Positions 56,615 through 64,000 of a stretch of DNA of 64,000 nucleotides are shown here, in pieces. A program made the translations under genes and the position numbers. Origin of the DNA: Vibrio tarriae (GTDB lineage: Bacteria > Pseudomonadota > Gammaproteobacteria > Enterobacterales > Vibrionaceae); the NCBI RefSeq assembly GCF_002216685.1, contig NZ_CP022353.1:744001-808000 (forward strand). Reading direction: 5' to 3'. Each line of letters opens with the position of its first letter. The stretch's first letter is position 1. Under the pieces are notes generated by a model, which was not told the origin of the DNA, did no database searches, and saw nothing but the letters and a program-made list of their open reading frames with translations.

Positions 56615-56639
56615 ATGGGTGGATTTTCACCCATTTTTT
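56615..56639 (+). terminator. Terminator of selO
   Basis: ATGGGTG (56615-56621) pairs with CACCCAT (56628-56634), followed by TTTTT. Confidence 0.88.
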
Positions 56640-56728
56640 ATGGCTGAAACCTCGAACACAAGAGAGGAATGCAATCACTAGTTTTACAAGTTACTGATTT
56701 TAAATAAATGTTAATTTTGTGTAATAAA

Positions 56729-56744
56729 TGGCGCGCAAGTTGCT
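56729..56744 (+). promoter_or_regulatory. Sigma-54 promoter of dctPQM
   Basis: TGGCGCGCAAGTTGCT matches the -24/-12 consensus TGGCACG-N4-TTGCW at all but one position, 57 bp before dctP. It is the expected target of DctD, the sigma-54 activator encoded downstream of the system. Confidence 0.9.
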
Positions 56745-56801
56745 TTGGTATGGGTACGCAGTCCAATGATGGGCTGAAAAATCCAACCAAGGAGAATAAG
56801 A

Positions 56802-57800
56802 ATGTTCAAGCCGCTTACCCTAATTGCCGCTTCTATCCTCGCTGTCACTAGCTTTAATGCTGCCGCTAATTGTGACCCAGGCGAAATCGTGATCAAGTTC
56901 AGCCATGTGACCAATACCGACAAACACCCGAAAGGGATTGCGGCATCACTACTGGAAAAACGCGTCAACGAAGAGATGAACGGTAAAGCCTGTATGCAGG
57001 TGTTCCCTAACTCAACGCTGTACGATGATGACAAAGTGTTAGAAGCCCTGCTCAACGGCGACGTACAACTGGCAGCACCTTCGCTGTCTAAATTTGAAAA
57101 ATTCACCAAAAAGTACCGTATTTTTGACCTGCCTTTCCTTTTTGAAGATGTGGATGCCGTTGACCGTTTCCAAAGCTCCGCCAAGGGTGAAGAGCTGAAA
57201 AATGCCATGACTCGCCGTGGTGTAAAAGGCTTGGAGTTCTGGCACAACGGGATGAAGCAGATCTCTGCCAACAAGCCAATTCTGGTGCCTGCGGATGCCA
57301 AAGGGTTGAAATTCCGTGTACAAGCCTCCGATGTGTTGGTGGCTCAGTTTGAGCAGATCGGTGCTAACCCACAGAAAATGTCGTTTGCGGAAACCTACGG
57401 CGGTTTACAGACCAAAGTCATTGATGGACAAGAAAATACTTGGTCAAACATCTACGGACAAAAGTACTTTGAAGTACAAGATGGCACCACCGAAACCAAC
57501 CACGGCATTCTGGATTACCTCGTTGTGACCTCAAGTAAATGGTGGGATGGCTTACCTGCAGATGTTCGTGATCAGTTTGCCAAGATCCTCAATGAAGTCA
57601 CGATTGAGCGCAACGCAGAATCCAACAAAGTGGAAGAGCTCAATAAGCAGTACATCATTGAAGCGGGCGGTGTCGTACGTACTCTGACTCCAGAGCAGCG
57701 TCAGCAATGGGTCGATGCACTCAAACCGGTATGGCAGAAGTTTGAGAAAGACATCGGTGCCGATCTGATTGAAGCCGCTCTTGCAGCTAACCAGAAGTAA
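56802..57800 (+). CDS. dctP: C4-dicarboxylate TRAP substrate-binding protein DctP
   Basis: 332 residues, signal peptide 1-22 (NAAA|NCDPG). Typical DctP-type blocks: EIVIKFSHVTNTDKHPKGIAA (about 27-47), DLPFLFEDVDAVDRF near 110, LKFRVQASDVLVAQFEQIGANP (about 168-189, carboxylate-binding Arg), and TYGGLQTKVIDGQENTWSNIY near 198. It binds succinate, fumarate or malate in the periplasm and hands it to DctQM. The upstream sigma-54 promoter and downstream dctBD fit induction by dicarboxylates. Confidence 0.94.
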   Translation: MFKPLTLIAASILAVTSFNAAANCDPGEIVIKFSHVTNTDKHPKGIAASLLEKRVNEEMNGKACMQVFPNSTLYDDDKVLEALLNGDVQLAAPSLSKFEKFTKKYRIFDLPFLFEDVDAVDRFQSSAKGEELKNAMTRRGVKGLEFWHNGMKQISANKPILVPADAKGLKFRVQASDVLVAQFEQIGANPQKMSFAETYGGLQTKVIDGQENTWSNIYGQKYFEVQDGTTETNHGILDYLVVTSSKWWDGLPADVRDQFAKILNEVTIERNAESNKVEELNKQYIIEAGGVVRTLTPEQRQQWVDALKPVWQKFEKDIGADLIEAALAANQK

Positions 57801-57809
57801 CCTTTATTT

Positions 57810-57829
57810 GGCCCCATCACGGTGGGGCC
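57810..57829 (+). terminator. Intercistronic hairpin between dctP and dctQ
   Basis: GGCCCCA (57810-57816) pairs with TGGGGCC (57823-57829), with only a short T-rich tail. It probably lets DctP be made in excess of the membrane subunits. Confidence 0.7.
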
Positions 57830-57867
57830 GTTTGTCTGTTCGTCACACTATTAGAGCGATGTATCAC

Positions 57868-58530
57868 ATGGAACAGTCATGGTTTTCGAGAGTCGGCCAG
57901 TTTACCGACTCGATTGAAGAATTTCTGATCGCGTTTTTTATGGGCGCGATGACGCTACTGACCTTTGCAAACGTCATCATGCGTTATCTATTCAACGACA
58001 ACATTCTCTGGGCGCTTGAGGGAACAGTGTTTATGTTCGCTTGGATGGTGCTTGTCGGGGCTTCATTTGGGGTAAAACGCCACTTTCATATTGGTGTCGA
58101 TGTGCTGATCAATATCGCACCAGCACGATTGCGTAAGCTGTATGCATTGGTTGCTGTGGCCTGTTGTTTGGCATTTTCAATCCTCTTACTGATCGGTTCT
58201 TGGAACTACTGGTACCCCTTTATTAGCGAACGTGCATGGTATGAAACCGATGATATTCCGATGCCTGAAATGCTGCAGTTTATGGCGGATTGGTTCAATG
58301 AAGGTGAGCGCTATGAAAAGCTGCCGCGCTTTATTCCTTATGCCGCTCTGCCGATAGGTATGGCGCTGCTGACTTTCCGCTTTCTGCAGATCGCTTGGCA
58401 AATTCTCACTGGCAAACTGGATCGCATGATTGCCGGTCATGAAGCCGAAGAAGATTTAGAAGCACTGAAAGCGGAGCTTTCAGAAGCGGGTGAGGCAATG
58501 ATGCCTAAGACTCAAGGCAAGGAGAAGTAA
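57868..58530 (+). CDS. dctQ: TRAP transporter small permease DctQ
   Basis: About 220 residues, four membrane helices: FLIAFFMGAMTLLTFANVIMRYLF (about 18-41, with the conserved NVIMRY), LEGTVFMFAWMVLVGASFGV (about 50-69), LYALVAVACCLAFSILLLIG, and a C-terminal one (IPYAALPIGMALLTFRFL). A hydrophilic acidic tail follows. The frame is open from 57769; ATG 57859 and ATG 57868 are both possible starts, neither with a strong ribosome site. Fourth-helix spacing is unusually long because of a loop rich in charged residues (near 120-160), as in other DctQ proteins of this clade. Confidence 0.9.
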   Translation: MEQSWFSRVGQFTDSIEEFLIAFFMGAMTLLTFANVIMRYLFNDNILWALEGTVFMFAWMVLVGASFGVKRHFHIGVDVLINIAPARLRKLYALVAVACCLAFSILLLIGSWNYWYPFISERAWYETDDIPMPEMLQFMADWFNEGERYEKLPRFIPYAALPIGMALLTFRFLQIAWQILTGKLDRMIAGHEAEEDLEALKAELSEAGEAMMPKTQGKEK

Positions 58531-58533
58531 GCC

Positions 58534-59895
58534 ATGGCCGTTGCACTGTTATTTATTCTGGTTATCGGCATGATGATTGTTGGCGTGCCGATTGCTATCT
58601 CGCTGGGCTTATCCAGTATTTTGTTCCTATTGTGGCACTCGGATGCCTCTTTAGCTTCGGTTGCACAAACCCTGTTTAACGCGTTTGCTGGCCACTACAC
58701 TTTATTGGCGATCCCGTTTTTTATTCTCGCCTCAACGTTTATGTCTACTGGCGGAGTGGCTAAACGGATCATCCGTTTTGCGATTGCTATGGTTGGCTGG
58801 TTCCGCGGCGGTTTAGCGATTGCTTCTGTGGTCGCCTGTATGATGTTTGCGGCGCTCTCGGGCTCATCTCCGGCAACGGTGGTTGCCATCGGCAGTATCG
58901 TGATTGCGGGCATGGTCAAAAACGGCTACAGCAAAGAGTTTGCGGCGGGGGTGATTTGTAACGCAGGAACTTTGGGTATTTTGATCCCCCCTTCGATTGT
59001 GATGGTGGTGTACTCAGCGGCGACCAACGTTTCGGTTGGCCGCATGTTCTTAGGTGGCGTTGTCCCAGGCTTATTGGCCGGTTTAATGTTGATCATCGCA
59101 ATTTACATTACCGCGCGGATAAAAAATCTACCCAAGCAGCCCTTTGTTGGCTGGAAAGAAGCGCTGAAAGCAGCCAAAGAAGCAAGCTGGGGCTTATTGC
59201 TGGTGGTGATTATTCTCGGTGGGATCTACGGTGGGATCTTTACCCCAACAGAAGCGGCAGCTGTGGCGGCGGTGTACTCCTTTTTTATCGCCAACTTTAT
59301 CTATCGTGATATGGGGCCGTTTGCGGATAAGACCAATACCAAACCGGTACTGGTCAAAGTAGTGGAAACCTTTGTCCACAAAGACACCAAAGCGACTTTG
59401 TATGATGCAGGTAAACTGACCATCATGCTGATGTTCATCATTGCTAACGCGCTTATCTTAAAACATGTACTGACCGAAGAGCGCATCCCGCAGATGATCA
59501 CCGAATCCATGCTGTCTGCTGGGCTTGGGCCAATTACTTTCTTGATTGTCGTAAACTTGATCTTGTTGGTGGGTGGTCAGTTTATGGAGCCATCGGGTCT
59601 TCTGGTTATCGTCGCTCCCTTGGTATTCCCGATTGCGATTGCACTGGGCATCGACCCTATCCATCTCGGCATCATGATGGTGGTGAACATGGAGATTGGC
59701 ATGATCACGCCGCCCGTCGGCTTAAACCTGTTTGTGACCTCTGGGGTAGCCAAGATGTCGATGATGAATGTGGTTAAAGCTGCACTGCCGTGGGTAGGCG
59801 TCATGTTCCTCTTCCTCATTATTGTCACTTATGTGCCTTGGGTATCCACTTGGTTACCGACACTCTTGATGGGGCCTGAAATCATCACTCGCTAG
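58534..59895 (+). CDS. dctM: TRAP transporter large permease DctM
   Basis: 453 residues with about 12 helices; the sodium-coupled transport subunit of the dicarboxylate TRAP system. DctM signature: FFILASTFMSTGGVAKRIIRFA (near 65), MFAALSGSSPATVVAIGSIVIAGM (about 107-130), CNAGTLGILIPPSIVMVVYSAATNVSVG (about 146-173), and MIGMITPPVGLNLFVTSG-like NMEIGMITPPVGLNLFV (near 390). ATG 58534 is three bases after the dctQ stop behind AAGGAGAAG. A perfect-palindrome terminator follows. Confidence 0.95.
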   Translation: MAVALLFILVIGMMIVGVPIAISLGLSSILFLLWHSDASLASVAQTLFNAFAGHYTLLAIPFFILASTFMSTGGVAKRIIRFAIAMVGWFRGGLAIASVVACMMFAALSGSSPATVVAIGSIVIAGMVKNGYSKEFAAGVICNAGTLGILIPPSIVMVVYSAATNVSVGRMFLGGVVPGLLAGLMLIIAIYITARIKNLPKQPFVGWKEALKAAKEASWGLLLVVIILGGIYGGIFTPTEAAAVAAVYSFFIANFIYRDMGPFADKTNTKPVLVKVVETFVHKDTKATLYDAGKLTIMLMFIIANALILKHVLTEERIPQMITESMLSAGLGPITFLIVVNLILLVGGQFMEPSGLLVIVAPLVFPIAIALGIDPIHLGIMMVVNMEIGMITPPVGLNLFVTSGVAKMSMMNVVKAALPWVGVMFLFLIIVTYVPWVSTWLPTLLMGPEIITR

Positions 59896-59933
59896 CGCTT
59901 AACTCGATAATGCTTACGTTTGCCAAATAACGA

Positions 59934-59967
59934 CAAGCCCTTCGCATGCGAAGGGCTTGGTTTTTTT
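59934..59967 (+). terminator. Terminator of dctPQM
   Basis: A perfect 26-bp palindrome (59934-59959, half-site CAAGCCCTTCGCA) followed by seven T. Being symmetric it can also serve the convergent dctBD unit, although the minus side lacks a long T-run. Confidence 0.93.
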
Positions 59968-60019
59968 ATACCGACCTTTAATCTGAGACCTAGACTTTTA
60001 ACCAGAACGCGGGATGGTT

Positions 60020-61360
60020 TCAGGGTTTGTAACTCTCTTTATCGAGCTGATATTTCTGCATTTTGTCATACAAGGTTTTACGTGGAAGGTGGAGGCGCTC
60101 CATGGTGGCTTTAATGCTGCCACCACACTCAATCAGCGTCTGCTCCAAAAGTGACTTCTCAAACTCCGCGACTTGTTCATTCAGTCCGAGTAATTTGGAT
60201 TTTGGCTCATGGCTTTCAGCAAATTGCGCCAACTTACCGAGTAACACATAGCGCTCTGCGGCATTACGCAATTCTCGCACGTTGCCCGGCCAATCGTGAC
60301 TAAGCAAGCTTTGCACATCGGAGGCCGTCAGTGCTGTAGCCGCTTTACCATAACGTGCGGCAGCGACCAGTAAGAAATGGTGGAAAAGGGCAGGAATGTC
60401 CTCTCTGCGCTCACGCAGCGGTGGGATCGTTAGGGTGACAATGTTGAGTCGATAATAGAGATCTTGCCGAAATTTCCCTTCGGCAGCGGCTTGTTTTAAA
60501 TCGATTTTAGTGGCAGCAATCACCCGAATATCAAGGGGGATGAGTTCATTCGAGCCAATCCGTTCGATCAGTCGCTCTTGCAGCACACGCAGTAGCCGGA
60601 TCTGCGCTTGCATCGGCATTGATTCAATCTCATCCAGAAACAGAGTGCCACCTTGAGCATGCTCAAACTTACCCACTCGACGGCTGTCTGCCCCCGTAAA
60701 CGCGCCTTTTTCATGGCCGTACAGCTCGCTCTCAATCAAGTTCTCCGGCACCGCACCACAGTTAATCGCGACAAAATTCTGTTCACGGCGCGAGCTCTGC
60801 TCATGCAGTGAACGGGCAACCAACTCCTTGCCGGTTCCTGTTTCACCAAACAATAAAATATCCGCTTGGGTATCCGCGACTTGGGCAATGGTATCGCGCA
60901 GAGTCTGAATGGCGGCGGTTTCACCAATAATTCGCGGGCCTAAGGTTTGGCTGACTTTTAAACTGCGTTTTAGCTGACGGTTTTCCAAAGTAAGGCGACG
61001 TTTTTCGATGGCACGCTGCACCGTGTCAATCAACCTTTCAGGCGCAAAGGGCTTTTCAATAAAATCGTAAGCACCATCATGCATGGCTTTGACCGCCATC
61101 GAAATATCGCCATGGCCAGTGATAAGAATGACGGGCAGTTCACTGTCTTGATGCAATACGGAGCTCAGTAAATTCTGTCCACTTAAACCGGGTAAGCAGA
61201 TATCACTGACGATCACCAGTGGGAGACCTTGCTCCTTGATTGCCAGCAGTGCCTCTTCGACACTGGCAAAAAACTGCGCGTTGAGGTCGGCCAATTCGAA
61301 ACTTTGAGCGAGCGCAATGCGGATATCGCTCTCATCATCAATCAAAAATACATCACACAT
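60020..61360 (-). CDS. dctD: Sigma-54-dependent response regulator DctD
   Basis: 446 residues. Receiver domain 1-120 with phospho-acceptor Asp53 (VIVSDICLPGLSG) and FIEKPFAPERL near 100. AAA+ domain about 145-370: Walker A GETGTGKELVAR, the sigma-54-contacting loop GAFTGAD, Walker B GGTLFLDEIESM, and RLNIVTLTIPPLRERREDI. C-terminal Fis-type HTH (CGGSIKATMERLHLPRKTLYDKMQKY). It activates dctPQM from the sigma-54 promoter at 56729 when phosphorylated by DctB. Starts two bases after dctB, as one operon. Confidence 0.95.
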   Translation of the reverse strand: MCDVFLIDDESDIRIALAQSFELADLNAQFFASVEEALLAIKEQGLPLVIVSDICLPGLSGQNLLSSVLHQDSELPVILITGHGDISMAVKAMHDGAYDFIEKPFAPERLIDTVQRAIEKRRLTLENRQLKRSLKVSQTLGPRIIGETAAIQTLRDTIAQVADTQADILLFGETGTGKELVARSLHEQSSRREQNFVAINCGAVPENLIESELYGHEKGAFTGADSRRVGKFEHAQGGTLFLDEIESMPMQAQIRLLRVLQERLIERIGSNELIPLDIRVIAATKIDLKQAAAEGKFRQDLYYRLNIVTLTIPPLRERREDIPALFHHFLLVAAARYGKAATALTASDVQSLLSHDWPGNVRELRNAAERYVLLGKLAQFAESHEPKSKLLGLNEQVAEFEKSLLEQTLIECGGSIKATMERLHLPRKTLYDKMQKYQLDKESYKP

Positions 61361-61362
61361 GG

Positions 61363-63156
61363 TTAGTCCATATTGAGAGGTGTGAAACGAGGCAGGGTGA
61401 TGGTAAAGCGCGCTCCACCGAGTGGTGAAGTCGCCACGCTCAATGCACCCTGCATGCTGTGCAAAATTTGCTGTGAGATAGAAAGTCCAAGCCCTAAACC
61501 ATTCTTTTTGGTGGTGTGGAAAGGTTCAAACAGATGGGGCAAGGTTTCAATGCCGACACCGGGACCATTGTCATCAACGAAAAGCGCTATTTGCTGTTCA
61601 GAGGTTTGCAGACGGATTTGAACTACGCGCTCCGCTTGTCCCTCTAAGGCTTGCAGCGCATTGGTGAGCAGATTAATCAGCACTTGTTCTAACTGGATGG
61701 GATTGACGCGAACCCAAACTGGCGTTTCGAGGTCGCACAGCTCTAACAAAGTCATCTGTGCTTTAAATTGCCCAGTCATCAACTCTTTGGCCGACAAAAT
61801 CAACGGGTACAACTGCACATCTTGCTGTTCATTGGAAGTCGATTTTCGGGCGAAAGATTTAAGCTGCTCACTGATTTTCGCCATGCGCTCCGTCAGAGCG
61901 GAAATACGCGAGAGATTTTCTTCAGCGCGTTCAGGCTTGTTGGTGGCAAGGAAACGGCGGCCGTTATCGGCAAAACTGCGGATCGCCGCCAGCGGATTGT
62001 TCAGTTCGTGACTAATGCTGGCCGACATTTGGCCTATCACTGCCAGTTTCGCCGCTTGGGTCAGCTCATCTTGTGTTTGGCGCAGTGCGTGCTCGGTTTT
62101 GATCCGCTCTGCAATTTCCGCGTGCAGTTTGGCGGTACGCTCCATCACCTCAAATTCCAGTTTCTGCTTGGTTTCTTGTTGCAGCTGCTCGATTTGTCGC
62201 TGACGCAGCTGGCGGTGATGCCACAACTGAAAGCCCAAATACACAATTGCAAACAACATGCAGAGAATGATCACTAAGCCAAACGCGGACCAAAAGAGTT
62301 CGATTTTTGGTGAAAGTACCCGAATGGTCAGGGCAAGTTCAGGAAGCGGGCGACTCGAAACAATGTAGTCATCTTGCAGCCAATGTTTTTCAGGCTTGCG
62401 CCATTCGCTTTGCTCCGCTTGCAAGTCGCCCTGCCAGCCGAGGGAAGGAATAGGGCTGTCTAAATATTGCTGGCTTTGGCGAATGTCGTTGAGCTGTGCG
62501 GGGGATAAATCTGCAACGCTATGAAACAGCCAAGCGGGTTGGCTCGACATGAACACCACTTGATGATCATCGGTCGCCACAAAGTAGCTGCTCTTGCTTT
62601 GCCAGCCCTGTTCAATAGCCGACAAATCCATTTTGACCACGATAACCCCTAAGGTTTCCGCCGCATAAATCACTGGATAGGCGTAATAGTAGCCGCGTTG
62701 TCCTGAGGTTGACCCCAGCGCAAAATATTGGCTTTTTTGACCCGCAATGGAGAGGTAAAAATAAGGTCGCCATGCAAAGTTGCGCCCGATAAAAGAGCGT
62801 TCCAAATTCCAGTTGCTGGACGCGATCGTGTTGCCAAAGCGGTCGATCAAATAGGTATCTGCGGCTTGGATCACCTCATTGACTTGCTCTAAATAGCGAT
62901 TGGTGAGGTCGATTTGTGCCGAATTGTGTGCTGAGAGCAGTGCATCAACCAACTCTTTATCTTTAGAAATCAGGTGGGGAATGTGGGCGTATTTATCTAA
63001 AGTCGCAACGATATGGTTTGAAAAGCGATCAAGCTGGGACTGATGCTCATTGAGTAGCGCTTGGTACTGGAAACGCCAGTACAAGTGCGTGCTCAAGCTC
63101 GCCAGCACAATAAATATGACCCACAACATCAAGCTGAAACGACGAATGGATGGCAT
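61363..63156 (-). CDS. dctB: C4-dicarboxylate sensor histidine kinase DctB
   Basis: 597 residues. TM1 (about 8-26), a long periplasmic double-Cache-type sensor (27-285, with YLIDRFGNTIASSNWNLERSFIGRNFAWRPYF near 100), TM2 (about 288-308), a coiled-coil linker (HRQLRQRQIEQLQQETKQKLEFE, 315-337) and the kinase core: H-box SASISHELNNPLAAIRSFADNG (His near 385), N-box QVLINLLTNALQAL (near 495), G1 VDDNGPGVG, G2 GLGLGLSIS. It responds to periplasmic dicarboxylates and phosphorylates DctD. Confidence 0.95.
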   Translation of the reverse strand: MPSIRRFSLMLWVIFIVLASLSTHLYWRFQYQALLNEHQSQLDRFSNHIVATLDKYAHIPHLISKDKELVDALLSAHNSAQIDLTNRYLEQVNEVIQAADTYLIDRFGNTIASSNWNLERSFIGRNFAWRPYFYLSIAGQKSQYFALGSTSGQRGYYYAYPVIYAAETLGVIVVKMDLSAIEQGWQSKSSYFVATDDHQVVFMSSQPAWLFHSVADLSPAQLNDIRQSQQYLDSPIPSLGWQGDLQAEQSEWRKPEKHWLQDDYIVSSRPLPELALTIRVLSPKIELFWSAFGLVIILCMLFAIVYLGFQLWHHRQLRQRQIEQLQQETKQKLEFEVMERTAKLHAEIAERIKTEHALRQTQDELTQAAKLAVIGQMSASISHELNNPLAAIRSFADNGRRFLATNKPERAEENLSRISALTERMAKISEQLKSFARKSTSNEQQDVQLYPLILSAKELMTGQFKAQMTLLELCDLETPVWVRVNPIQLEQVLINLLTNALQALEGQAERVVQIRLQTSEQQIALFVDDNGPGVGIETLPHLFEPFHTTKKNGLGLGLSISQQILHSMQGALSVATSPLGGARFTITLPRFTPLNMD

Positions 63157-63654
63157 CCTTGGCTCTTATCAACAAATCCTTTCTTTACATCATACTGAGA
63201 ATGCACAGCCGAAGCGTCTAAAAAGATCGCAATCTCCGACTGCAAAACAAGAGCAAGATCTCTTTTTACGCTTTTCAATAAAAAAAAGCCTCGATTCCAT
63301 TGAAAAAGCCTATATTGTCCCCATTTCAGAGTCGCTATCGGTTTCCTTTTGGTGGAATTTTTAGCACTTGATTGGGTTTTCAGGAGATTGGCTTGACTCT
63401 GACTGGGGATTAACTCGACAGCTCCGGCTGTGGTGGTTAGAATGTCGCGTCTGAAATTTGGTCCTGAGACTAATCAGAGATACCTTTACCAAAAGATATC
63501 GCTCATTAGTCTGGTTTTCTGGTGATTCGCTTGAAAGCCGATGCTCAATATTTACATATCAGTGTTCAATCGGGCACAACACAAGGATGCAGCCACACGT
63601 CGTGTTGGCTCATGACGCTCAGGAACCCTGAGCCAGTTTTGAGGTTTAGAAATA
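63157..63654. other. 498-bp region between dctB and tig
   Basis: It holds the divergent dctB promoter and a long tig leader. TTGACT at 63393 is a possible -35. GACTAAT (63468-63474) can pair with ATTAGTC (63505-63511), and a tight hairpin GCTCAGG/CCTGAGC (63617-63623 with 63627-63633, loop AAC) lies 21 bp before the tig start. No gene or known RNA family is recognised; open frames here are short and lack ribosome sites. Confidence 0.55.
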
Positions 63655-64000
63655 ATGCAAGTTACTGTTGAAACGCTAGAAGGCCTACAGCGCCGTCTGA
63701 ATATTACTGTTCCAGCTGCAAACATCGAAGACGCTGTAGCAGCTGAATTACGCAACATCGCGAAAAACCGTCGTTTCGATGGTTTCCGTAAAGGCAAAGT
63801 GCCAATGAAGATGGTTGCGAAAATGTACGGCAAAGCAGTACGTCAAGACGTGCTGGGTGAAGTGATGCAACGCCACTTCATCGAAGCGATCGTAAAAGAG
63901 AAAATCAATCCAGCTGGCGCACCAACGTTTGCTCCAGTTGAAATTGGCGAAGGCAAAGATCTGGTTTTCACAGCAACATTCGAAGTTTACCCAGAAGTTG
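63655..64000 (+). CDS. tig: Trigger factor (peptidyl-prolyl isomerase chaperone), 5' part
   Basis: The first 115 codons, truncated by the window end. ATG 63655 follows GAGG. The N-terminal ribosome-binding domain is complete, with the signature loop [14 protein letters not shown] (about 42-55) that contacts ribosomal protein L23 near the exit tunnel; the canonical GFRxGKxP is intact. [20 protein letters not shown] is a typical start. The PPIase and C-terminal domains lie beyond the window. Trigger factor is normally upstream of clpP-clpX-lon. Confidence 0.96.
   Translation, partial: MQVTVETLEGLQRRLNITVPAANIEDAVAAELRNIAKNRRFDGFRKGKVPMKMVAKMYGKAVRQDVLGEVMQRHFIEAIVKEKINPAGAPTFAPVEIGEGKDLVFTATFEVYPEV

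Overview
The window is about 64 kb of a gamma-proteobacterial chromosome, almost certainly Vibrio of the V. cholerae / V. mimicus group. The gene neighbourhoods (menFDHBCE, minCDE, chitinase ChiA-1, folD, dctPQM-dctBD, trigger factor) and the encoded proteins have V. cholerae chromosome I character. A complete aerobactin locus (iucABCD-iutA plus an FhuCDB-like transporter) is not typical of V. cholerae but is, to my recollection, described in V. mimicus, so V. mimicus or an aerobactin-bearing relative is the best guess. The identification rests on remembered family features, not on any search.

Layout. 0-4 kb: start of a rhombosortase, a DTW-domain tRNA-modifying enzyme, two HD-domain nucleotide hydrolases (dgt-like, yfbR) and alaA. 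4.3-11.5 kb: a six-gene menaquinone operon, menF-D-H-B-C-E. 11.5-13.3 kb: a BenE-type transporter divergent from an XRE-cupin regulator, with two near-identical palindromes between them. 13.4-18.1 kb: a chemoreceptor with a duplicated sensor domain, and a TetR gene followed by an LplT-PlsC fusion. 18.2-24.8 kb: Tim44-like protein, DUF1244 protein, NlpE-like lipoprotein, minCDE, ycgL, a soluble MltB-type transglycosylase and a LysR regulator. 25-30.5 kb: a CNT nucleoside transporter, a multidomain chitinase, a small unknown gene and folD. 30.7 kb: tRNA-Arg(TCT).

31-45.1 kb is the iron region. One operon (iucA-iucB-iucC-iucD-iutA) makes aerobactin and its outer-membrane receptor. A second (mat/fhu-type C-D-B) imports the ferric siderophore. 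A divergent MFS gene may export it, and an FhuF-like Fe-S protein may release the iron. Three Fur-box candidates precede these units. 45.5-54.5 kb: an OpgC-like membrane protein, a coding-like remnant, a HAD phosphatase, an RhtB exporter, PAP2 phosphatase, thioesterase, a three-gene phospholipid cassette, and a GGDEF-EAL protein whose frame is broken in an 8-base homopolymer inside its second membrane helix. 54.8-56.6 kb: an unannotated 33-residue membrane-peptide gene and selO. 56.7-63.2 kb: the C4-dicarboxylate TRAP system dctPQM, with a sigma-54 promoter, and its two-component system dctB-dctD. The window ends inside tig.

Most of the window is ordinary core genome. The most noteworthy signals are the homopolymer frameshift in the c-di-GMP protein, the small membrane-peptide gene, the duplicated chemoreceptor sensor, the twin operators beside the XRE-cupin gene, the changed nucleoside-contact residues in the CNT transporter, and the composition and borders of the aerobactin island. 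I did not find a clearly new multi-gene system.
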